DNA of 64,000 nucleotides from assembly GCF_001570805.1 (NCBI RefSeq), contig NZ_BCSJ01000013.1:301410-365409 (forward strand). The letters run 5' to 3'. Origin of the DNA: Brevibacterium epidermidis NBRC 14811 (GTDB lineage: Bacteria; Actinomycetota; Actinomycetes; Actinomycetales; Brevibacteriaceae). A program made the position numbers and the translations under genes. Below the pieces are notes generated by a model. The model saw only the letters and a program-made list of their open reading frames with translations. It made no database searches and was not told the origin of the DNA. The first letter of the stretch is position 1. Each line of letters begins with the position of its first letter. This document shows positions 25,562 through 37,419 of the stretch, piece by piece.

Positions 25562-26272
25562 TCAGCGCCAGTCGGTGATGATGTCGACGAGCTCGCGGCG
25601 CGGTCCGGAGTAGAACGGGACCTCTTCACGCACGTGCAGACGCGCCTCGGTGTTGCGCAGGTCGCGCATGAGGTCGACGATGCGGTGCAGCTCGGGGGCT
25701 TCGAAGGCCAGCAGCCATTCGTAGTCGCCGAGGGCGAAGGACGCGATCGTGTTCGCCTTGATGTCCTTGTACGCGGCGGCGGCCATACCGTGGTCACGCA
25801 GCATCTTCGACCGCTCGGCGGGATCGAGGAGGTACCAATCGTAGGACCGCACGAACGGGTACACGCAGATGTAATCGCCCGGCTCGGGATCGGTCAGCAG
25901 AGCCGGCAGGTGCGCCTTGTTGAACTCCGCCGGACGGTGGATTCCGACGACGGACCACACGGGTTCGAGCACTCCGCCGATGAGGCTGCGACGGATCGCC
26001 GAGTACGCGGCCTGGACGACCTCGATCTCGGGGGCGTGGTACCAGAACATGACGTCGGCATCGGCGCGCAGAGCCGAGACGTCGTAGATTCCGCGCACGA
26101 TGAGACCGCGTTCCTTCAACGGCTCCAGAGCCGCGAGCAGTTCATCGGTGAGTTCCTTGCGATCGGCATCGCCGAGTTCTCCTGCAGAAGCGAAGACGGA
26201 GTAGGCGATATACCGCGTCTGCTCGTTCATTTCCTCGATCTGGGCGTCGGTGGGCTGAGTAAATTCGCTCAT
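25562..26272 (-). CDS. hemQ: Coproheme decarboxylase HemQ (ChdC)
   Basis: This 236-residue enzyme of the chlorite-dismutase-like fold oxidatively decarboxylates iron-coproporphyrin to protohaem, the last step of the actinobacterial/Firmicute pathway. The conserved block [17 protein letters not shown] carries the catalytic Tyr, and [15 protein letters not shown] carries the likely axial His. I chose ATG at 26272 because AAGGAGCAGAT precedes it; an upstream start would add a non-conserved tail. hemY ends 28 bp upstream, so hemE, hemY and hemQ form one transcript. Confidence 0.93.
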   Translation of the reverse strand: MSEFTQPTDAQIEEMNEQTRYIAYSVFASAGELGDADRKELTDELLAALEPLKERGLIVRGIYDVSALRADADVMFWYHAPEIEVVQAAYSAIRRSLIGGVLEPVWSVVGIHRPAEFNKAHLPALLTDPEPGDYICVYPFVRSYDWYLLDPAERSKMLRDHGMAAAAYKDIKANTIASFALGDYEWLLAFEAPELHRIVDLMRDLRNTEARLHVREEVPFYSGPRRELVDIITDWR

Positions 26273-26300
26273 ATCTGCTCCTTCTGTCATCTCTTCATTC

Positions 26301-27713
26301 TCATTTGTCTTGGTCGTCACCGGCGGGCCGGTTCAGTCTCTGGGCAACGGCATCAGCGCGGGCGATGCACGCGGGAATGCCGACTCCGCCGTACGCGGAT
26401 CCGGCGAGTTCAAGGCCGGGCAGGTCCGCGATCTCGGCGTCGATGGCGGCGATGCGTCCGGCATGGCCAGGCAGGTACTGCGGCAGCGCGGAGTCCCAGC
26501 GTTGGACTTCGGCGCTCAGCAGCTGCGCTTCCGGGCGGGAAGTGATCGTCTGCCAATCGGCGAAGGCGCGTTCGATGATCTCCTCATCGGACAGGCTGCC
26601 CCACACCTCGGGTCCATCGCCGAAACGTCCGATGCTCATCCGCACCAGGGCCGTGCCCGCGGGGATATGGGCGGCCGTCCACGGCCATTTGTTCGACACG
26701 AAGGTCGAGGCCTTGATGAATGTGCCCTCGGTGACGGGGACGAGGAATCCCGAACCGTCCAGCTCGACTCCCCCGAGATCGACGAGCGCCGCGACCAACG
26801 CGGTGGAGGCGTAGGGGACGGACTGCAGTGCTGCGGCCGCGGTGGGGGCCGCCTCGGCGAGGAGTCCCGCGCTGACGTGGGCAGGGGTGGCGAGGACGAG
26901 CCCGTCGGACTCGATATCGGTCCCGTCCGCGGTCACCGTCCAAGTGCGACCGTCACGCCGGATACCGGTGACACCGGCGCCGAGGCGGACCTGACCTCCT
27001 CGGGCCTCGATCGCCTCGTGCAGGGTCGGGATGAGGCGGTTGATCCCGCCTTCGAAGCTCATGAACACCGGTTCTGCAGGTCGTCCCGGGGCAGCCGCTT
27101 GAGCATCGCGTGCGGCAAGCAGCTGCGCCACGAGGTCGAGCACCGAGGTGCCCTCGACGGCGGCGGGCAGCAGGGCAGGAACCGTCTCGGCCAGGGACAG
27201 GTCCCGGCAGCGGCCCGCATACACTCCGCCGAGCAGCGGATCGACGAGGGAGTCGACGATGGCATCGCCGAGGCGCTCGGCCAGGAACGCACCCAGCGAG
27301 ACATCGTCGCCGTCGATCGGGGGCGTCAGCTGCTCGGCAGCCAGACGTTCGGCCGCCTCGGTGCCGATGAGGGATTCGACCTCGGCGGCTTCGGCGGGCA
27401 CTCCCATGATCGTCCGTTTGGGAATCGCGTGCAGGTCTCCCCGGCTCAGCACCTGCGAACTGTGGTGTGTCGAAGGGAACACCGAGTCGAGGCCGAGTTC
27501 GGCGGCCAGGCTCTTGGTCTCCGGACGTCGGTTGAGGCTCGCTTCGGCTCCGGTGTCGATGCCGACGGGCACGGCACCATCGAGCGTGGTCGATTTCAGG
27601 CAGCCGCCGAGACGGTCGCCCGCCTCCAGGACTGTCACGTCGTGGTCGGCGGAGAGACGGTGGGCGGCGACGAGACCGGAGACCCCTCCCCCGACGACGG
27701 TGATCTGACTCAT
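26301..27713 (-). CDS. hemY: Protoporphyrinogen/coproporphyrinogen oxidase HemY (CgoX)
   Basis: This 470-residue FAD enzyme oxidises coproporphyrinogen III to coproporphyrin III in the coproporphyrin route. The FAD-binding motif [17 protein letters not shown] is followed by the family signature [12 protein letters not shown], and the second FAD contact is [15 protein letters not shown]. The C-terminus ends [21 protein letters not shown], typical of the family. The start lies 4 bp from the hemE stop, so translation is coupled. An open frame continuing far upstream belongs to hemE antisense sequence. Confidence 0.92.
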   Translation of the reverse strand: MSQITVVGGGVSGLVAAHRLSADHDVTVLEAGDRLGGCLKSTTLDGAVPVGIDTGAEASLNRRPETKSLAAELGLDSVFPSTHHSSQVLSRGDLHAIPKRTIMGVPAEAAEVESLIGTEAAERLAAEQLTPPIDGDDVSLGAFLAERLGDAIVDSLVDPLLGGVYAGRCRDLSLAETVPALLPAAVEGTSVLDLVAQLLAARDAQAAAPGRPAEPVFMSFEGGINRLIPTLHEAIEARGGQVRLGAGVTGIRRDGRTWTVTADGTDIESDGLVLATPAHVSAGLLAEAAPTAAAALQSVPYASTALVAALVDLGGVELDGSGFLVPVTEGTFIKASTFVSNKWPWTAAHIPAGTALVRMSIGRFGDGPEVWGSLSDEEIIERAFADWQTITSRPEAQLLSAEVQRWDSALPQYLPGHAGRIAAIDAEIADLPGLELAGSAYGGVGIPACIARADAVAQRLNRPAGDDQDK

Positions 27714-27717
27714 CCGA

Positions 27718-28764
27718 TCAGCCGCGGTTGCCGAGGATCTCTGCCGAGACGCGGTGCACGAGGTCGACCACGCGACCGGGCACCTCTGGGTCGGTATCGG
27801 GCAGCACGCCGTGTCCGAGGTTGAAGACGAATCCGCGATCGAGCTCGAGTCCCTTGCGCACGATGGCCTCGACACGAGCGGACAGCGCCTCCCATGGGGC
27901 GAAGAGCAGGGCCGGGTCCAGATTGCCCTGGAGCGCCTGACCGGGCTTGACCCGAGTGGCGGCGTCGGCGAGGTCGACGCGGAAGTCGACGCCGACGGCG
28001 GTGGATCCGGCCTGGGCCATGGAGCCGAGGAGCTCACCGGTCTGCACGCCGAAGTGGATGCTCGGCACATCGTGGCCGGACAGTGCGTCGAAGACGGCGG
28101 TGGAGTGTTCGAGGACGTGGTTCTCGTAGTCCTCCCGGCAGAGGTAGCCGGCCCAGGAGTCGAAGAGCTGGAAGGCCTTGGCTCCGGCGTTCAGCTGCAC
28201 GTCGATGAATGTCGCCGACATCTGTGCGAGCTTGCCCAGGAGCGCGGAGAACGCCTCGGGGTCGGAGGCCATGAGGGACTTCGTCTTCTCATGGTTCTTG
28301 CTCGGCCCGCCTTCGATGAGGTAGCTGGCCAGGGTGAACGGGGCGCCGGCGAACCCGATGACCGGGGTGGCATCGCCGAGTTCGGCGGTCACTCGCTGGA
28401 TCGATTCGGTGATATCGGGGATATCGGAGGCTTCGAGTCCGGGAAGGGCGTCGATATCGGCGCGGGAGCGCACCGGGGACGCGATGACCGGGCCGACGCC
28501 GGGGACGATCTCCACATCGACGCCGGCGGCCTGGAGCGGGACGACGATATCGGAGAAGAAGATGGCCGCGTCGACGCCGTGGCGGCGGACCGGCTGCAGA
28601 GTGATCTCGGAGACCATCTCGGGGTCGCGGCAGGCATCGAGCATCTGGGTACCTTCGCGCAGCTTGCGGTACTCGGGCAGGGAGCGGCCGGCCTGCCGCA
28701 TGAACCAGACGGGAGTGTGCGAAACCGGCTCCGAACGCAGGGCAGCCAACAAGGGTGATGTCAT
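27718..28764 (-). CDS. hemE: Uroporphyrinogen decarboxylase
   Basis: This 348-residue enzyme removes four carboxyl groups from uroporphyrinogen III to give coproporphyrinogen III in the cytosol. The signatures PVWFMRQAGRSLPEYR and IGFAGAPFTLASYLIEGG are intact, and the active-site Asp lies in FFSDIVVPLQAAG. The start is ATG at 28764 with GGAG nearby. It is first in the hemE-hemY-hemQ transcript. Earlier haem genes are not in this window. Confidence 0.95.
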   Translation of the reverse strand: MTSPLLAALRSEPVSHTPVWFMRQAGRSLPEYRKLREGTQMLDACRDPEMVSEITLQPVRRHGVDAAIFFSDIVVPLQAAGVDVEIVPGVGPVIASPVRSRADIDALPGLEASDIPDITESIQRVTAELGDATPVIGFAGAPFTLASYLIEGGPSKNHEKTKSLMASDPEAFSALLGKLAQMSATFIDVQLNAGAKAFQLFDSWAGYLCREDYENHVLEHSTAVFDALSGHDVPSIHFGVQTGELLGSMAQAGSTAVGVDFRVDLADAATRVKPGQALQGNLDPALLFAPWEALSARVEAIVRKGLELDRGFVFNLGHGVLPDTDPEVPGRVVDLVHRVSAEILGNRG

Positions 28765-28923
28765 GGCTCCATCTTCCCATTCTTCGATCGCACATGCCCA
28801 CTCGATCTCGGTTTCAAGACGGGCCGTCTTGCCGTCTCAGAATGCGGCCGAGGACGGCGTCCGAAGGATTGTCCGGGGCCGCCTCGGCGTGGATGATTCC
28901 CCTGCCGGCACGGCTGATCTATC

Positions 28924-29547
28924 GTGGCAACTGTGGTCAACACCTCACCTCTCAATCGCATTCCGGCGGAGTTCTCCGCCGTGACGTCGGTGCTGCGTCA
29001 GGCGCGCAGCACGAACAACGTGTCGATTTCCGAGATCCCCGCCCCGGCCCGGCTGGCCCCCTACTCCTATGCTCTCGGTGCCGAGGTCAGCGCCGACGAG
29101 ACGTTCCTGCGGGCCAGCGGCGAGACCATCGATGAGCTCGCCACCGGCCGCATCGTCGTCCTCTTTGACCCCGCCGCCCCGGAGGAATGGGAAGGCTCGT
29201 TCCGGGTGGTCTCCTATATCCGCGCCGAACTCGAACACGAACTCGGCAATGAGACGATGCTCGGCCATGTGGCGTGGAGCTGGCTCGAGGATGCCCTCGA
29301 CTCCAACGACTGCCAGGTGCTCGCCGCCGGCGGGACGACCACTCGGGTGCTGTCCGAGAGCTTCGGCACCTTGGCCGATCGCCCGGCCACGATAGACTTG
29401 GAGCTGCGCGCTTCGTGGACACCCGTGATTGACGAGCCGGATCTGATCGGCAATCACTTCGAAGCCTGGATCGATCTGCTCAGCACAGTCGCCGGACTGC
29501 CACCACTTCCTGAAGGAGTCACAGCCCTGCCCGGGCGCCGTCGATGA
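28924..29547 (+). CDS. DUF3000 family protein
   Basis: This 207-residue protein is a member of an actinobacterial family of unknown function. The conserved blocks APYSYALGAEVS, GRIVVLFDPAAPEEWEGSFRVVSYIRAELE and the WSWLEDAL segment identify it. The start codon is GTG at 28924; a second GTG lies three codons later. The stop codon overlaps the start of rnd (ATGA). The DUF3000-rnd-dxs order is widely conserved in actinobacteria, so a link to RNA metabolism or translation is plausible but unproven. Confidence 0.82.
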   Translation: MATVVNTSPLNRIPAEFSAVTSVLRQARSTNNVSISEIPAPARLAPYSYALGAEVSADETFLRASGETIDELATGRIVVLFDPAAPEEWEGSFRVVSYIRAELEHELGNETMLGHVAWSWLEDALDSNDCQVLAAGGTTTRVLSESFGTLADRPATIDLELRASWTPVIDEPDLIGNHFEAWIDLLSTVAGLPPLPEGVTALPGRRR

Positions 29548-30716
29548 CAACCGAACTACCGCTTTTGGAAACACCCGCGAACGGCATCCCCGACGTCGTC
29601 GACACCCCGGAGGATCTCTCCTCCTCGATCGCCAGTCTGGCCGCCGCCGCGGGGCCCATCGCCATCGACGCCGAACGAGCTTCGGGAATCAGATACGGTC
29701 AGCGCGCCTTCCTCGTTCAGCTGCGCCGTGAGGGTGCAGGCACGTTCCTCCTCGATTCCGAGTCTCTCGGTGATCTCAGCGAGCTCAACCCGGCGCTTGG
29801 GTCCGATGAGTGGGTCATCCATTCGGTGACACAGGATCTGCCGTGCCTGCAGGAGCGTGGGATGCGCCCGGCGGCCCTGTTCGACACCGAGCTGGCCGCC
29901 AGGCTGCTCGGATGGGAGAAGTTCGGTCTGGCCGCTGTCGCCGAGCGCACTCTGGGTGTGCGACTGGCGAAGGAGCATTCGGCCGCCGATTGGTCGACGC
30001 GTCCGCTGCCGAAGGAGTGGCTGAACTATGCCGCCCTCGACGTCGAGGTGCTCTTGCCGATCCGCGACATCCTCCACCAGCAGCTGCTCGATTCCGGCCG
30101 GTGGGAGTTTGCGCGGCAGGAGTTCACGCACCTGCTCGATTTCACCCCGAAGCATTTCGCTGAGCCGTGGCGGCGCACGCATGGGCTGTCGAAGATCAAG
30201 TCCCGCCGGGACATCGCCCGGGTCCGTGAGCTCTGGCAGGCACGGGACTCCATGGCGCGCGAGGCCGACCTGGCTCCGTCGAAGATCCTGCGCGATCGTG
30301 ACCTCGTCGCCCTCGCACAGTCCGGTGTGAAGTCCAGCGATGACATCCTGGCGCAGTGGCGCCGGCTCTCCCGTGCCGAGGCGGCCCGACTCTTCCGTGC
30401 CTACCGCAAGGCCTCCCGGTTGGGTGCCGAAGAGCTGCCGGGACGGTTCGAACGCGGACGGTCGAAGCGCAGCGCGTTCAATCCGGCGGAGCTCAAGGAG
30501 CGGGTGGCGGCGCTGAAGGCCGCAATGTCGGAGCTCTCCGACGAGCTGACGATCCCCCATGATGTGCTCCTCCAGCCGGCAATCGTGAAGTCCCTGGCTG
30601 CGGAGTCGAACGTCGATGTCGAGGATTACCTAGCCGAGGCGGGGGCACGGCCCTGGCAGGTCGGGCTCAGTGCCCCCGCGCTGAAGAAGACCCTGGCCGG
30701 ACTCCCCCAGGCCTGA
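29544..30716 (+). CDS. rnd: Ribonuclease D-like 3'-5' exonuclease
   Basis: This 390-residue DEDD-family exonuclease has Exo I (IAIDAERASGIRYGQ), Exo II around IHSVTQDLPCLQERG, and Exo III in LNYAALDVEVLLPI with its Asp and Tyr. The C-terminal part holds HRDC-like helices and a tail specific to actinobacteria. It would trim tRNA precursors or other RNAs. It overlaps the DUF3000 gene by 4 bp and faces dxs across a compact perfect hairpin. Confidence 0.9.
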   Translation: MTTELPLLETPANGIPDVVDTPEDLSSSIASLAAAAGPIAIDAERASGIRYGQRAFLVQLRREGAGTFLLDSESLGDLSELNPALGSDEWVIHSVTQDLPCLQERGMRPAALFDTELAARLLGWEKFGLAAVAERTLGVRLAKEHSAADWSTRPLPKEWLNYAALDVEVLLPIRDILHQQLLDSGRWEFARQEFTHLLDFTPKHFAEPWRRTHGLSKIKSRRDIARVRELWQARDSMAREADLAPSKILRDRDLVALAQSGVKSSDDILAQWRRLSRAEAARLFRAYRKASRLGAEELPGRFERGRSKRSAFNPAELKERVAALKAAMSELSDELTIPHDVLLQPAIVKSLAAESNVDVEDYLAEAGARPWQVGLSAPALKKTLAGLPQA

Positions 30717-30720
30717 ACCT

Positions 30721-30736
30721 CCCGCTGCGCAGCGGG
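30721..30736. terminator. Short palindromic hairpin between rnd and dxs
   Basis: CCCGCTGC-GCAGCGGG is a perfect 8+8 palindrome in a 31-bp convergent gap, followed by AATTCT. Its position indicates termination of both genes, but the short loop-less arms are weaker than the other terminators here. Confidence 0.5.
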
Positions 30737-30747
30737 AATTCTCAACC

Positions 30748-32688
30748 TCACACCGCGCGGCGGGCGCTCTGATCGGCTCGGTCGGCCACCTCGGCGGGCA
30801 GGGCACGCAGGATCTCGGACACGATCGTGTCGACGTCGAGGCCCACCTCGGTGAGGATCTCTTCGCGCGTTCCCTGCGGCAGGAACTCATCGGGGACTCC
30901 GAGTTCGAGCACCCCGATCCGCGAGTCGGCTTCGCGCAGGTCGGAGCGGATCTGCGAACCGATGCCGCCGATCTTCACACCGTCTTCCAGCACTGCCACG
31001 AGGCTGTGGGCGGCTGCGAGGCCGATGACGGATTCGGGCACGGGCAGTACCCATCTGGGATCGATGATCGTCGCGCTCAGTCCCTGCTCGGCCAGTCGGT
31101 CGGCGACGTCACCGGCCAGCCTGGCGAATGGTCCCACGGAGACGATGAGCACATGGGATTCGGAACCGGTCGGTCGCTCACGGAGGATGTCGACGCCGTC
31201 GTCGAGCCGCCTCAGCACCGGGATGTCGGCACCGACGCTGCCGCGGGGGAATCTCACCACGGTCGGTGCGTCTTCGACGGTGACGGCTTCGCGCAGCTCT
31301 TCGGTCAGTCGGGCGGCATCGCGGGGTGCGGCCAGGCGCAGGCCGGGGACGACGCGGAGCATCGCGATGTCCCAGATTCCGTGGTGGCTGGCTCCGTCGG
31401 GGCCGGTGATTCCGGCGCGGTCGAGGACGAAGGTCACGCCTTGGCGGTGGAGGGCGACGTCCATGAGCACTTGGTCGAAGGCGCGGGATAGGAACGTCGA
31501 GTAGATGCACACGACCGGGTGGAGTCCGCCGAAGGACAGGCCAGCGGCGGAGGCGACTGCATGCTGTTCGGCGATGCCGACGTCGAAGACGCGGTCGGGG
31601 AATTCCTCGGCGAATTTCGCCAGTCCCACGGGCAGGAGCATGGCTGCGGTGACAGCGACGATGTCCTTGCGCTCTTCGGCGAGTTCGCAGATCTCGGTGC
31701 CGAACACGGAGGTCCATGACGTGGATTTCGACAGTGTCGATCTCCCGGTGACGGGGTCGATGACGCCGACGGAGTGGAACTGGTCGGCGTCGTCGTTGAC
31801 GGCCGGGTCGAATCCGTGGCCCTTCTGCGTGATCATGTGGACGATGATGGGGCCGCCGTCGAACTGTTTGGCCAGCTGCAGGGCTTTTTCAACCGAGGGC
31901 AGATCGTGTCCGTCGACAGGTCCCAAGTATTTGATGCCGAGTTCGTCGAACATTCCGGTCTCGGGCGGGCTGACCATGTCCTTGAGTCCGCGTTTGACGC
32001 CGTGGATGGCGCTGTAGGCGGCGCGACCGGGCCGGCCGGATTGGCGCAGAGTCTCTTTGCCCCAGCTGAGGAGCTTCTCGTAGCTCGAGGTGGTGCGCAG
32101 TTCGTCGAGGTGGGCGGCGAATCCGCCGACGGTCGGGGCGTAGGAGCGGCCGTTGTCGTTGACGATGATGACCAGTCGCCTCGGCGGGGTGGAAGTGTCG
32201 GCAGCGATGGTGTTGAGCGCTTCCCAAGCCATTCCTCCGGTCAGGGCACCGTCGCCGATGACGGCGACGACGTGGCGATCAGTCTCACCGGTGAGTTGGC
32301 GGGCTTTTGCGATGCCGTCGGCCCAGGACAGGGACGTGGAGGCGTGCGAATTCTCGACGACGTCGTGGGCGCTCTCGGACCGGCTCGGGTAGCCGGAGAG
32401 TCCGTCGCGCTGCCGCAGGGTGGAGAATTCGTTCCGACGGCCGGTGAGCAGTTTGTGCACGTACGTCTGGTGGCCGACGTCGAAGATGATGGTGTCGCGC
32501 GGCGAGTCGAAGGTGCGATGGAGGCCCATGGTCAGTTCGACGACGCCGAGGTTGGGGCCGAGGTGTCCACCCGTGCCGGACACAGTCGTGATGAGGTAGT
32601 CGCGGATCTCTTTGGCCAGTACGTCGCATTCTGATGCGTCGAGGCGGCGCAGATCGGCAGGCGAGCCGAGGGATTCGAGCAAGGTCAT
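30748..32688 (-). CDS. dxs: 1-deoxy-D-xylulose-5-phosphate synthase
   Basis: This 646-residue TPP enzyme opens the MEP pathway by joining pyruvate and glyceraldehyde 3-phosphate, providing isoprenoid precursors also used by UppS. The N-terminal signature GGHLGPNLGVVELTMGLH, the TPP motif GDGALTGGMAWEALN, and the transketolase central block EQHAVASAAGLSFGGLHPV are present. The C-terminal domain starts near HVLIVSVGPFARLAGDV. It is full length. A GC-rich hairpin separates it from acnA upstream. Confidence 0.96.
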   Translation of the reverse strand: MTLLESLGSPADLRRLDASECDVLAKEIRDYLITTVSGTGGHLGPNLGVVELTMGLHRTFDSPRDTIIFDVGHQTYVHKLLTGRRNEFSTLRQRDGLSGYPSRSESAHDVVENSHASTSLSWADGIAKARQLTGETDRHVVAVIGDGALTGGMAWEALNTIAADTSTPPRRLVIIVNDNGRSYAPTVGGFAAHLDELRTTSSYEKLLSWGKETLRQSGRPGRAAYSAIHGVKRGLKDMVSPPETGMFDELGIKYLGPVDGHDLPSVEKALQLAKQFDGGPIIVHMITQKGHGFDPAVNDDADQFHSVGVIDPVTGRSTLSKSTSWTSVFGTEICELAEERKDIVAVTAAMLLPVGLAKFAEEFPDRVFDVGIAEQHAVASAAGLSFGGLHPVVCIYSTFLSRAFDQVLMDVALHRQGVTFVLDRAGITGPDGASHHGIWDIAMLRVVPGLRLAAPRDAARLTEELREAVTVEDAPTVVRFPRGSVGADIPVLRRLDDGVDILRERPTGSESHVLIVSVGPFARLAGDVADRLAEQGLSATIIDPRWVLPVPESVIGLAAAHSLVAVLEDGVKIGGIGSQIRSDLREADSRIGVLELGVPDEFLPQGTREEILTEVGLDVDTIVSEILRALPAEVADRADQSARRAV

Positions 32689-32796
32689 GCGGCCTCAGTT
32701 CTGACGACATCGTTGGCGGACAGATTCCATTCGCCCCATCCTATCTCTCACGCGCGCGTCCCTCACCCTTCATCGCACGGATCCGGACACGACGAA

Positions 32797-32822
32797 GGCC
32801 GGTGGGAAGAATCCCACCGGCC
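32797..32822 (-). terminator. Hairpin terminator after acnA
   Basis: GGCCGGTGGGA (32797-32807) and TCCCACCGGCC (32812-32822) form an 11-bp stem with a 4-base loop. It lies about 85 bp beyond the acnA stop, upstream of dxs on the same strand. On the minus strand GGCCTTCGTCGT follows, with no long T run. Confidence 0.65.
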
Positions 32823-32906
32823 CTCGCTGTGTTCCGGTTCAGCGCCTCAGCGCGAACCGTTTGCCGCGAGTCGCAGACTCACAGCGCTTCAGCACATCTC
32901 CTGCGA

Positions 32907-35591
<2,685 letters not shown>

Positions 35592-35902
35592 CGTGATTCT
35601 CCTGTTTCATCCGATACTCATCCAAGAAACCGGGTCCGTCCGACTCGGCGGTCGGACCCTTGCATCACGCACCGATTTACGCGACACATATGTTTCCAAA
35701 AGTATCTTGACGTCAAGATAAATTCTATCGCATTTGAGGGGCTTTGACCACCATGGCACACGGAGCCGCGATTCGCTTCGATCGGGTTTTCCGCAGGCCC
35801 TCGTGCGGGCATCACCAGGGCCGCGGCCGGGCCTCACGGCCTAGCGTGAGAAGCACAGTCGCAAGAGGCATCGCACCAGCATGCCGCCACCGAGGAGATC
35901 CC
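35592..35902. other. 311-bp intergenic region upstream of acnA
   Basis: It contains the acnA promoter and operator-like palindrome (35703-35727), an A/T-richer patch around 35690-35730, and the ribosome-binding sites of the two flanking genes. I see no further gene. The 5' leader of acnA would be about 120 bases long if transcription starts at the palindrome. Confidence 0.45.
35703..35720. promoter_or_regulatory. Perfect 18-bp palindrome in the acnA promoter region
   Basis: TATCTTGACGTCAAGATA is a perfect palindrome. On the minus strand a consensus-like -10 TAGAAT lies just upstream (35727-35722), so the palindrome would overlap the acnA transcription start, the classic position of a repressor site. 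The regulator is unknown; no TetR/GntR gene neighbours acnA here. Confidence 0.55.
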
Positions 35903-36106
35903 ATGGACCCGTTCACCCTACGCGCCGGATTCGGCTTCGGCGCACTGCTCGTCGGCATCATCTTCGCCGTCATCTGCAGCTCATTCGCAAAGGAGAAGGG
36001 CCGCTCCGGCGGCTGGTGGGGGCTGTGGGGATTCCTCACGACGTTCATCGCCCTCATCGCGCTCGTCCTCCTCCCCCGCCGCGCGGTCACCGCCGCAGGA
36101 CGGTGA
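35903..36106 (+). CDS. Small two-helix membrane protein
   Basis: The protein has 67 residues, with two predicted membrane helices (about 9-28 and 40-58) separated by a charged loop KEKGRSGGWWG. The ATG is preceded by CGAGGAGATCCC, a good ribosome-binding site. It ends 20 bp inside the 3' end of the convergent methyltransferase gene. Function is unknown. Confidence 0.55.
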   Translation: MDPFTLRAGFGFGALLVGIIFAVICSSFAKEKGRSGGWWGLWGFLTTFIALIALVLLPRRAVTAAGR

Positions 36107-37412
36107 CCGTCTCGAGGTGCGAAGTCAGCGGGAAGAGATCGAACCCGGTGAGGCTCTCGATCGCGAATCCCCCGCCGGTGAGCGCCGCGAGGTCCCGGGC
36201 CAGCGTGGCCGGGTCACAGGAGACGTAGACCAGGGTGCGCGCCGATGATTCGATGATCGCCGAGGTGGCCTTCCTCCCCGCACCCGCCCGTGGCGGGTCG
36301 AGGATGATGACTTCCGAATCGGGCAGTCGGGCACGATCGACGCTGAGTGCGAGGAACTGGGCCTCGAGGTCAGGGGCGTTGTCTCGAGCATGTGCGATGG
36401 CCGCTTCCACTCCTTCGACGCCGAACAGGGGTGCGCCGGTGGCCCGGGCGGCGGAGATGCCGAGGAGTCCGACCCCGCAGTAGAGGTCGGTGATCGCATC
36501 GACATCGGCAGGCAGTGCATCGACGACTCTGGAGCTGAGCAGTCCGGCCGCTTCCCGGTGGACCTGCCAGAAGCCGTCGGCTCGCACGGTGAAGTCACGG
36601 CCGTCCACCTTTTCGGTCAGGGTGCTGTCTCCGCGGAGCACTCGCAGTGCGGGAGCGGGCGCATGGGCGCGACCGCGACCACGGGGACGACCACCGCGGC
36701 CACGGCCGCGGTTCTTCTCCGGTCCGGCCGCCTCGGCGAGGAGGGAGAAGGAGGTCGGCAGCCAGGAGTCGATCTCGTCGAGGACCTGTGGCGTGGGCCG
36801 ACCACGGACGATGAGCGCACCGTGGTCGCCGGCCCACGCGAATTCAAGACGGCGAACGCCGGGCGCATGGAGTGCCGCGATGTCGAGGTCGTGCAGGGCT
36901 CCGGCAGCCAGGGGCGGCGCGGTCACGGAGATGACCTCGTGTGACCTGGGGGCGAGCATTCCGGCCCGTCCTTCGTCGTCGACGGCCAGCTGCACACGCG
37001 TGCGCCAGTCCGTGCCGTCAGTCTCTGCCGGTGCGGGCAGCACCTCGGCGTCGAGGTCGATATGCCCGATGCGTGAGAGCTGGTCGGTCAGCACTTCGGC
37101 TTTGAGCCTGCGGGAGTGGGCGAGGTCGACGTGCGCGAACTCCATCCCGCCGAACCCGGCCGAACCGGTGGATACATAGTCGAGGCGACGGTCGGGCACG
37201 CGGTGGGCGGAGGCCTCGACCACCTCGGTGACGGTGGCCCGGAGGAAACGGGCGGGCGGTCCTTCCTCGGTGCGGACTCGGACCTTCTCGCCGGGCAGGG
37301 CTCCGGAGACGAAGACGACCTGGCCGTCGTGTCGGGCGATGGAGGTGCCGCCGGCCGCCGGTGCCTCGATGTCGAGGGTGAGTTCCTGGGCGGGTACCGA
37401 AGTGTCGCTCAT
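36087..37412 (-). CDS. TRAM-domain class I RNA methyltransferase (RlmCD/TrmA-like)
   Basis: This 441-residue enzyme would use SAM to methylate uridine C5 in rRNA or tRNA. An N-terminal TRAM domain (LDIEAPAAGGTSIARHDGQVVFVSGALPGEKV) is followed by the methyltransferase core. The core contains ITDLYCGVGLLGI, LDPPRAGAGRK and the catalytic-Cys motif VYVSCDPATLARDL. Between about 233 and 255 lies an unusual Arg/Gly-rich insertion (NRGRGRGGRPRGRGRAHAP). No iron-sulfur Cys set is obvious, unlike RlmD. The APC permease ends 7 bp upstream on the same strand, so they may share a transcript. Confidence 0.85.
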   Translation of the reverse strand: MSDTSVPAQELTLDIEAPAAGGTSIARHDGQVVFVSGALPGEKVRVRTEEGPPARFLRATVTEVVEASAHRVPDRRLDYVSTGSAGFGGMEFAHVDLAHSRRLKAEVLTDQLSRIGHIDLDAEVLPAPAETDGTDWRTRVQLAVDDEGRAGMLAPRSHEVISVTAPPLAAGALHDLDIAALHAPGVRRLEFAWAGDHGALIVRGRPTPQVLDEIDSWLPTSFSLLAEAAGPEKNRGRGRGGRPRGRGRAHAPAPALRVLRGDSTLTEKVDGRDFTVRADGFWQVHREAAGLLSSRVVDALPADVDAITDLYCGVGLLGISAARATGAPLFGVEGVEAAIAHARDNAPDLEAQFLALSVDRARLPDSEVIILDPPRAGAGRKATSAIIESSARTLVYVSCDPATLARDLAALTGGGFAIESLTGFDLFPLTSHLETVTVLRR

Positions 37413-37419
37413 GCGTGTT

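Noticed and set aside
27714..28070. Upstream extension of hemY
   Set aside because: This part of the open frame is antisense-shifted hemE sequence; the FAD motif starts right after ATG at 27713.
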